DNA from: an uncultured Ruminococcus sp.
Lineage (GTDB): Bacteria > Bacillota > Clostridia > Oscillospirales > Acutalibacteraceae
NCBI GenBank assembly: GCA_902797065.1
Contig: CADBRK010000167.1
Span: 1-7,402, forward strand
Length of the DNA stretch: 7,402 bases
Direction: 5' to 3'
Shown: positions 5,628 through 7,402 of the stretch, piece by piece
Position numbering within the stretch: the first letter of the stretch is position 1
Layout of the letters: every line of letters begins with the position of its first letter
Program-made: the position numbers and the translations under genes
The notes under the pieces: generated by a model
What the model was told of the DNA's origin: nothing
Databases searched by the model: none
Seen by the model: the letters and a program-made list of their open reading frames with translations, nothing else

Positions 5628-7402
5628 ATGAAGAAAATATTGTCGATCGTTTTATCTCTGTGTCTGTGCTTCGGCATGATACCAATGATCCTTTCGGGAG
5701 CAGCGGATGTGGAGATACAGGATATGCCAAGGTCCAATCACAACATCAAAGAGCTTGTATATTACGATAAGACGCCCGATCCGAACGCTGAGGGCGAAAT
5801 GGCAAATTACCCGGCGGTTTGGATGCATTACGAAGATCCCGACGGACACACAAATACCGAGGTATTCACGCTTAAAGAAGTTGGTTCCGAAGAAGAAGCC
5901 GAGAATAAAAATTTCGGCATGAAAGGCTTCAGAATCAACGGCAAATGGTACAAGGTCGTTGGACTTTGGACAGTCAATCCGGAAACTGATATCATCGACA
6001 AGGGAAACGGAGAAAAGGCTTTGTTTACACCGCTGTACTATTCTGAAGGTGATAAGCCCGAAACAGGTGACACCGTTCAGCTTGCGATCTTTGACTATGA
6101 GTCGGGCGGAATTTCAAATCTTGTAGATGTAGTTATCCCCGGTTCCGGTGAACAGTTTGAAACCGAAGTCGACACAGATGATAAGAATGACACCGATGAA
6201 CAGACGGACAGTGACGATTCTACAGACTCCGGTAATACAACAGACAGCGATGAGCCTACAGACACTGATGAACAAACGGATATTGCGAAAAGCTGCCTCC
6301 ACGAGCATATTCACTATGAATTTACAGATTATAAACATTGGGCGATCTGTGATGATTGTAATGAAACAGTAGTATACTCCGAATCACATTCTTATGAATA
6401 TAAGTTTGATGACGAAAACCACTGGTTGGAGTGCTTCTGCGGTAAAAAGACCGACCCCTCACCGCATAGAAAGGTATATAATGGTGATACCAAATCCGGC
6501 GAAGTAGAAGTAACATGCATGGATTGTGCGTGGAAGGGAACAGAATATCTTGCCGATCCGAAAAAGCCCGAAAATGTTAAGGTAAAACTCAACAGCCTGG
6601 AAACCGGTAAAATGGTTAATATGCACGGTTCGATTTATAATTGTGCGATTGCGAAACTCGATGTTGAATTCAGTACACAAGAGGGGATTCCGCAGTATTT
6701 TGTCAGTCCTATGCACGAAGATACTTTGAAGGTCAATGCAGGTACGAGTCCTCATTTTCAGGTTGGAGAAAATAATGAAGTCACTACAATTTCTCAAGGT
6801 CAAAGAGTGACCAAAGGTCCGAACGGAGAGACGTTTGAAGTTACCGAAAACGGTACTTTCAAAGTGACGAATCTGAGCGTTCCTGTATTTACGGAACAGC
6901 CTGATGACCCTTCGGAAGGCTATACAAAAGGTACGGATGCGAATATCATTATTGGTGTAGCTGCGGATAATAAAGCAAAAATGTCTGAGCTTGAAGTAGT
7001 CAAAGTTCCTATCGACGACAGCAGCGTCGGAAAGACATTCCCCGAAACTAAATGTCCCCATGAGCATACCCATTTTGAGTATGATAACGAAACCCACTGG
7101 TTGGTCTGCGATGAGTGTGGAGAAAAAATAATCGAAAGCACTGTCACGCATTCCCCTGAAAAGAAATTCGACGATTCTAATCACTGGGACGAGTGCGTAT
7201 GCGGATGGAAAACAGATCCCGAAGCGCATAAGAAGATATACAGCGGCGAAGATGACGTTGAGTGTATGAGATGCCCGTGGCACGGCAAAGAGAAACTTGC
7301 CGACCTGACAAAACCCGAGAATGTGACTGTAACGGTAAACGACATATCCAAGGGCACAATGATTAATATGTTCGGTAAAGAAGTGCAAGCCAATATAGCG
7401 AA
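5628..7402 (+). CDS. Secreted protein with tandem Cys/His-rich repeats (3' partial)
   Basis: The frame is open from the ATG at 5628 (AAAGGAG at 5612-5618) to the window end, 591 complete codons without a stop. Residues 1-26 are a signal peptide (MKK, hydrophobic core, GAA before D27). Residues about 27-175 form a domain I do not recognise, with two KW/FxI-type beta segments (GFRINGKWYKVVGLW). An Asp/Thr/Ser-rich linker covers about 182-218. Two long repeats with a 253-residue period follow, starting at C223 and C476. Each has HxHxH, then HW..C..C, HW.EC.CG and a C..C knuckle (C297/C300 in the first), so each could bind zinc or form disulfides outside the cell. A KPENV-led beta segment follows in both. 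The product is an exported surface or wall-associated protein; anchor, dockerin or enzyme domain may lie beyond the window. Regulation by site C is inferred. A long minus-strand frame at 6459-7388 is its antisense shadow. Confidence 0.85.
   Translation, partial: MKKILSIVLSLCLCFGMIPMILSGAADVEIQDMPRSNHNIKELVYYDKTPDPNAEGEMANYPAVWMHYEDPDGHTNTEVFTLKEVGSEEEAENKNFGMKGFRINGKWYKVVGLWTVNPETDIIDKGNGEKALFTPLYYSEGDKPETGDTVQLAIFDYESGGISNLVDVVIPGSGEQFETEVDTDDKNDTDEQTDSDDSTDSGNTTDSDEPTDTDEQTDIAKSCLHEHIHYEFTDYKHWAICDDCNETVVYSESHSYEYKFDDENHWLECFCGKKTDPSPHRKVYNGDTKSGEVEVTCMDCAWKGTEYLADPKKPENVKVKLNSLETGKMVNMHGSIYNCAIAKLDVEFSTQEGIPQYFVSPMHEDTLKVNAGTSPHFQVGENNEVTTISQGQRVTKGPNGETFEVTENGTFKVTNLSVPVFTEQPDDPSEGYTKGTDANIIIGVAADNKAKMSELEVVKVPIDDSSVGKTFPETKCPHEHTHFEYDNETHWLVCDECGEKIIESTVTHSPEKKFDDSNHWDECVCGWKTDPEAHKKIYSGEDDVECMRCPWHGKEKLADLTKPENVTVTVNDISKGTMINMFGKEVQANIA
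6294..7402 (+). repeat. In-gene tandem repeat, 759-bp period
   Basis: Unit 1 spans 6294-7052 and unit 2 begins at 7053 and is cut by the window end. Matching landmarks at an offset of about 253 residues are CxHEHxH, HW..C..C, KFDD.NHW.EC.CG, KTDP, C..C.WxG and the KPENV segment. The nucleotide match is clearly weaker than the protein pattern, so the duplication is old and kept by selection on the Cys/His and aromatic positions. Confidence 0.8.

Noticed and set aside
6459..7388. 309-aa open frame on the minus strand
   Set aside because: It lies wholly antisense to the well-supported Cys/His-repeat gene, which has a signal peptide, ribosome site and promoter; its own sequence shows no recognisable domain.

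Overview
The window looks like an accessory, cell-surface region from a low-to-mid GC Gram-positive gut or rumen Clostridium relative, most likely a Ruminococcus-like member of the Oscillospiraceae. The clues are a cellulosome-type dockerin, BspA-like leucine-rich repeats, an LPXTG-anchored pilin-like protein, strong AAGGAGG ribosome sites and sigma-A promoters with 17-bp spacers. The genus is inference; no rRNA or marker gene is present.

Layout, all genes on the + strand: (1) 1-1099, the C-terminal part of a large wall-anchored protein built of isopeptide-type (Cna-B/DUF5979-like) modules, ending in LPDTG, a membrane helix and a basic tail, with a likely terminator at 1163-1192. (2) 1193-1485, a gene-poor stretch with no convincing gene. 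(3) 1486-2787, a regulatory operon: a LytTR-type direct-repeat site and promoter, a small Cys-rich ORF (1589-1816), a stand-alone LytTR DNA-binding protein (1791-2258), a four-helix DUF3021 membrane protein (2258-2716) and a terminator. (4) 2789-5428, a second direct-repeat site and promoter, a 60-aa two-helix membrane protein, a 754-aa secreted dockerin protein and a terminator. (5) 5435-7402, a third direct-repeat site and promoter followed by a secreted protein with long Cys/His-rich tandem repeats, which runs off the window.

The main result is that the window appears to hold a whole regulatory circuit. The LytTR plus DUF3021 pair matches the architecture of LytTR regulatory systems (HdrRM and BrsRM of Streptococcus mutans), where a membrane protein restrains a DNA-binding partner. 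Three promoters in 4 kb carry the same composite element: two 9-bp direct repeats exactly 21 bp apart that fit the published LytTR consensus, the second running into TTGTACAA, then 6 bp, a -35 box, 17 bp and a -10 box. One copy precedes the regulator operon, suggesting autoregulation. The other two precede operons for secreted proteins. I infer a self-regulated surface/secretome switch whose output is extracellular adhesion or scaffold-type proteins, not the bacteriocin or competence genes known for streptococcal systems. The Cys-rich ORF at the head of the operon may be an additional component.
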